Below are positions 4,976-5,112 of a stretch of 5,112 bases of DNA, piece by piece. The DNA is taken from the NCBI GenBank assembly GCA_002479645.1, contig DLOO01000086.1, positions 25,874 through 30,985 of the forward strand. Reading direction: 5' to 3'. The notes under the pieces are model-generated. The model saw only the letters and a list, made by a program, of their open reading frames with translations, had not been told where the DNA came from and searched no databases. The translations under genes were made by a program, and so were the position numbers. Source of the DNA: Lachnoclostridium sp. UBA7482 (GTDB taxonomy: Bacteria; Bacillota; Clostridia; Lachnospirales; Lachnospiraceae). Within the stretch, counting starts at the first letter, position 1. Every line of letters begins with the position of its first letter.

Positions 4976-5111
4976 CAAGCCTCCTCCGGCAGTTCAAAGC
5001 CATCACCTCTCCGCCTATATTATACGCAACGCGAAAGAAAATATCAATATGCTGTCGTGCAAATTCAGCAAATTCGGAGTCTTTGCACTCTCTCTTCCTT
5101 CCTACTCCGTC
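4956..5111 (-). CDS. Partial open frame entering from the window edge, overlapping DUF3791
   Basis: One - strand frame is open from 5111 for 51 codons. It reads ...KDSEFAEFARQHIDIFFRVAYN... then GGEVMALNCRRRL..., and stops at 4956 inside the DUF3791 gene. The first half looks protein-like, with an EFA-EFA doubling produced by a 9-bp tandem repeat, but I do not recognise it. Against a real gene, a near-consensus promoter lies within it (5019-5047). An alternative use is a 15-residue leader ORF starting at the ATG at 5003, which has GGAGAGG just upstream and ends 20 nt inside DUF3791. The upstream sequence beyond the window is needed to decide. Confidence 0.3.
   Translation of the reverse strand, partial: DGVGRKRECKDSEFAEFARQHIDIFFRVAYNIGGEVMALNCRRRLDDKQSG
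5019..5047 (-). promoter_or_regulatory. Promoter of the DUF3791 gene
   Basis: On the - strand TTGATA (5047-5042), a 17-bp spacer and a perfect TATAAT (5024-5019) form a strong sigma-A type promoter. The start should be near 5012, giving a leader of about 37 nt before the ATG at 4975. Directly upstream are a tandem repeat of GCAAATTC (5059-5066, 5068-5075) and an inverted repeat GTGCAAA/TTTGCAC (5057-5063, 5082-5088) that could bind a regulator. Confidence 0.75.
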
Positions 5112-5112
5112 C

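Overview
The window looks like the edge of an accessory island in a mid-GC member of the Clostridia, probably of the Oscillospirales type. That guess rests on the style of the TrmB and DUF3810 proteins, the perfect GGAGG ribosome binding sites, a tRNA gene without encoded CCA, and the DUF3791 and Fic families. No marker fixes the genus.

Layout. Positions 1-1772 are chromosomal housekeeping-like sequence on the + strand: the 3' part of a DUF3810 membrane zinc-peptidase-like gene, then trmB (tRNA m7G46 methyltransferase), then a hairpin terminator. A consensus promoter with upstream A/T tracts drives tRNA-Lys(CUU) at 2109-2181. Beyond the tRNA the base composition looks more AT-rich and every supported gene is on the - strand. 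These are a Fic-fold protein (2705-3415), a tyrosine recombinase (3516-4328), uncertain small frames (4403-4552), a probably broken small gene (4629-4767) and a DUF3791 protein (4760-4975). This fits an island integrated next to a tRNA gene, although no second attachment site is visible.

The most unusual part is the non-coding stretch just after the tRNA. A perfect 27-bp inverted repeat (2270-2296 and 2527-2553) encloses 230 bp packed with perfect or near-perfect hairpins, followed by an intrinsic terminator. It could be a structured RNA, a MITE-like element or a recombinase-invertible segment; details in the features favour an RNA read on the + strand. The Fic gene is bracketed by two identical 21-bp copies of a palindromic sequence, one abutting its promoter. 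Its active-site motif has Gln where catalytic Fic proteins have His, while the N-terminal inhibitory motif is intact.

The recombinase may move the island, or may act on one of these repeats; this is inference. The DUF3791 gene has its own near-consensus promoter and belongs to a family often found in toxin-antitoxin-like small-gene clusters.
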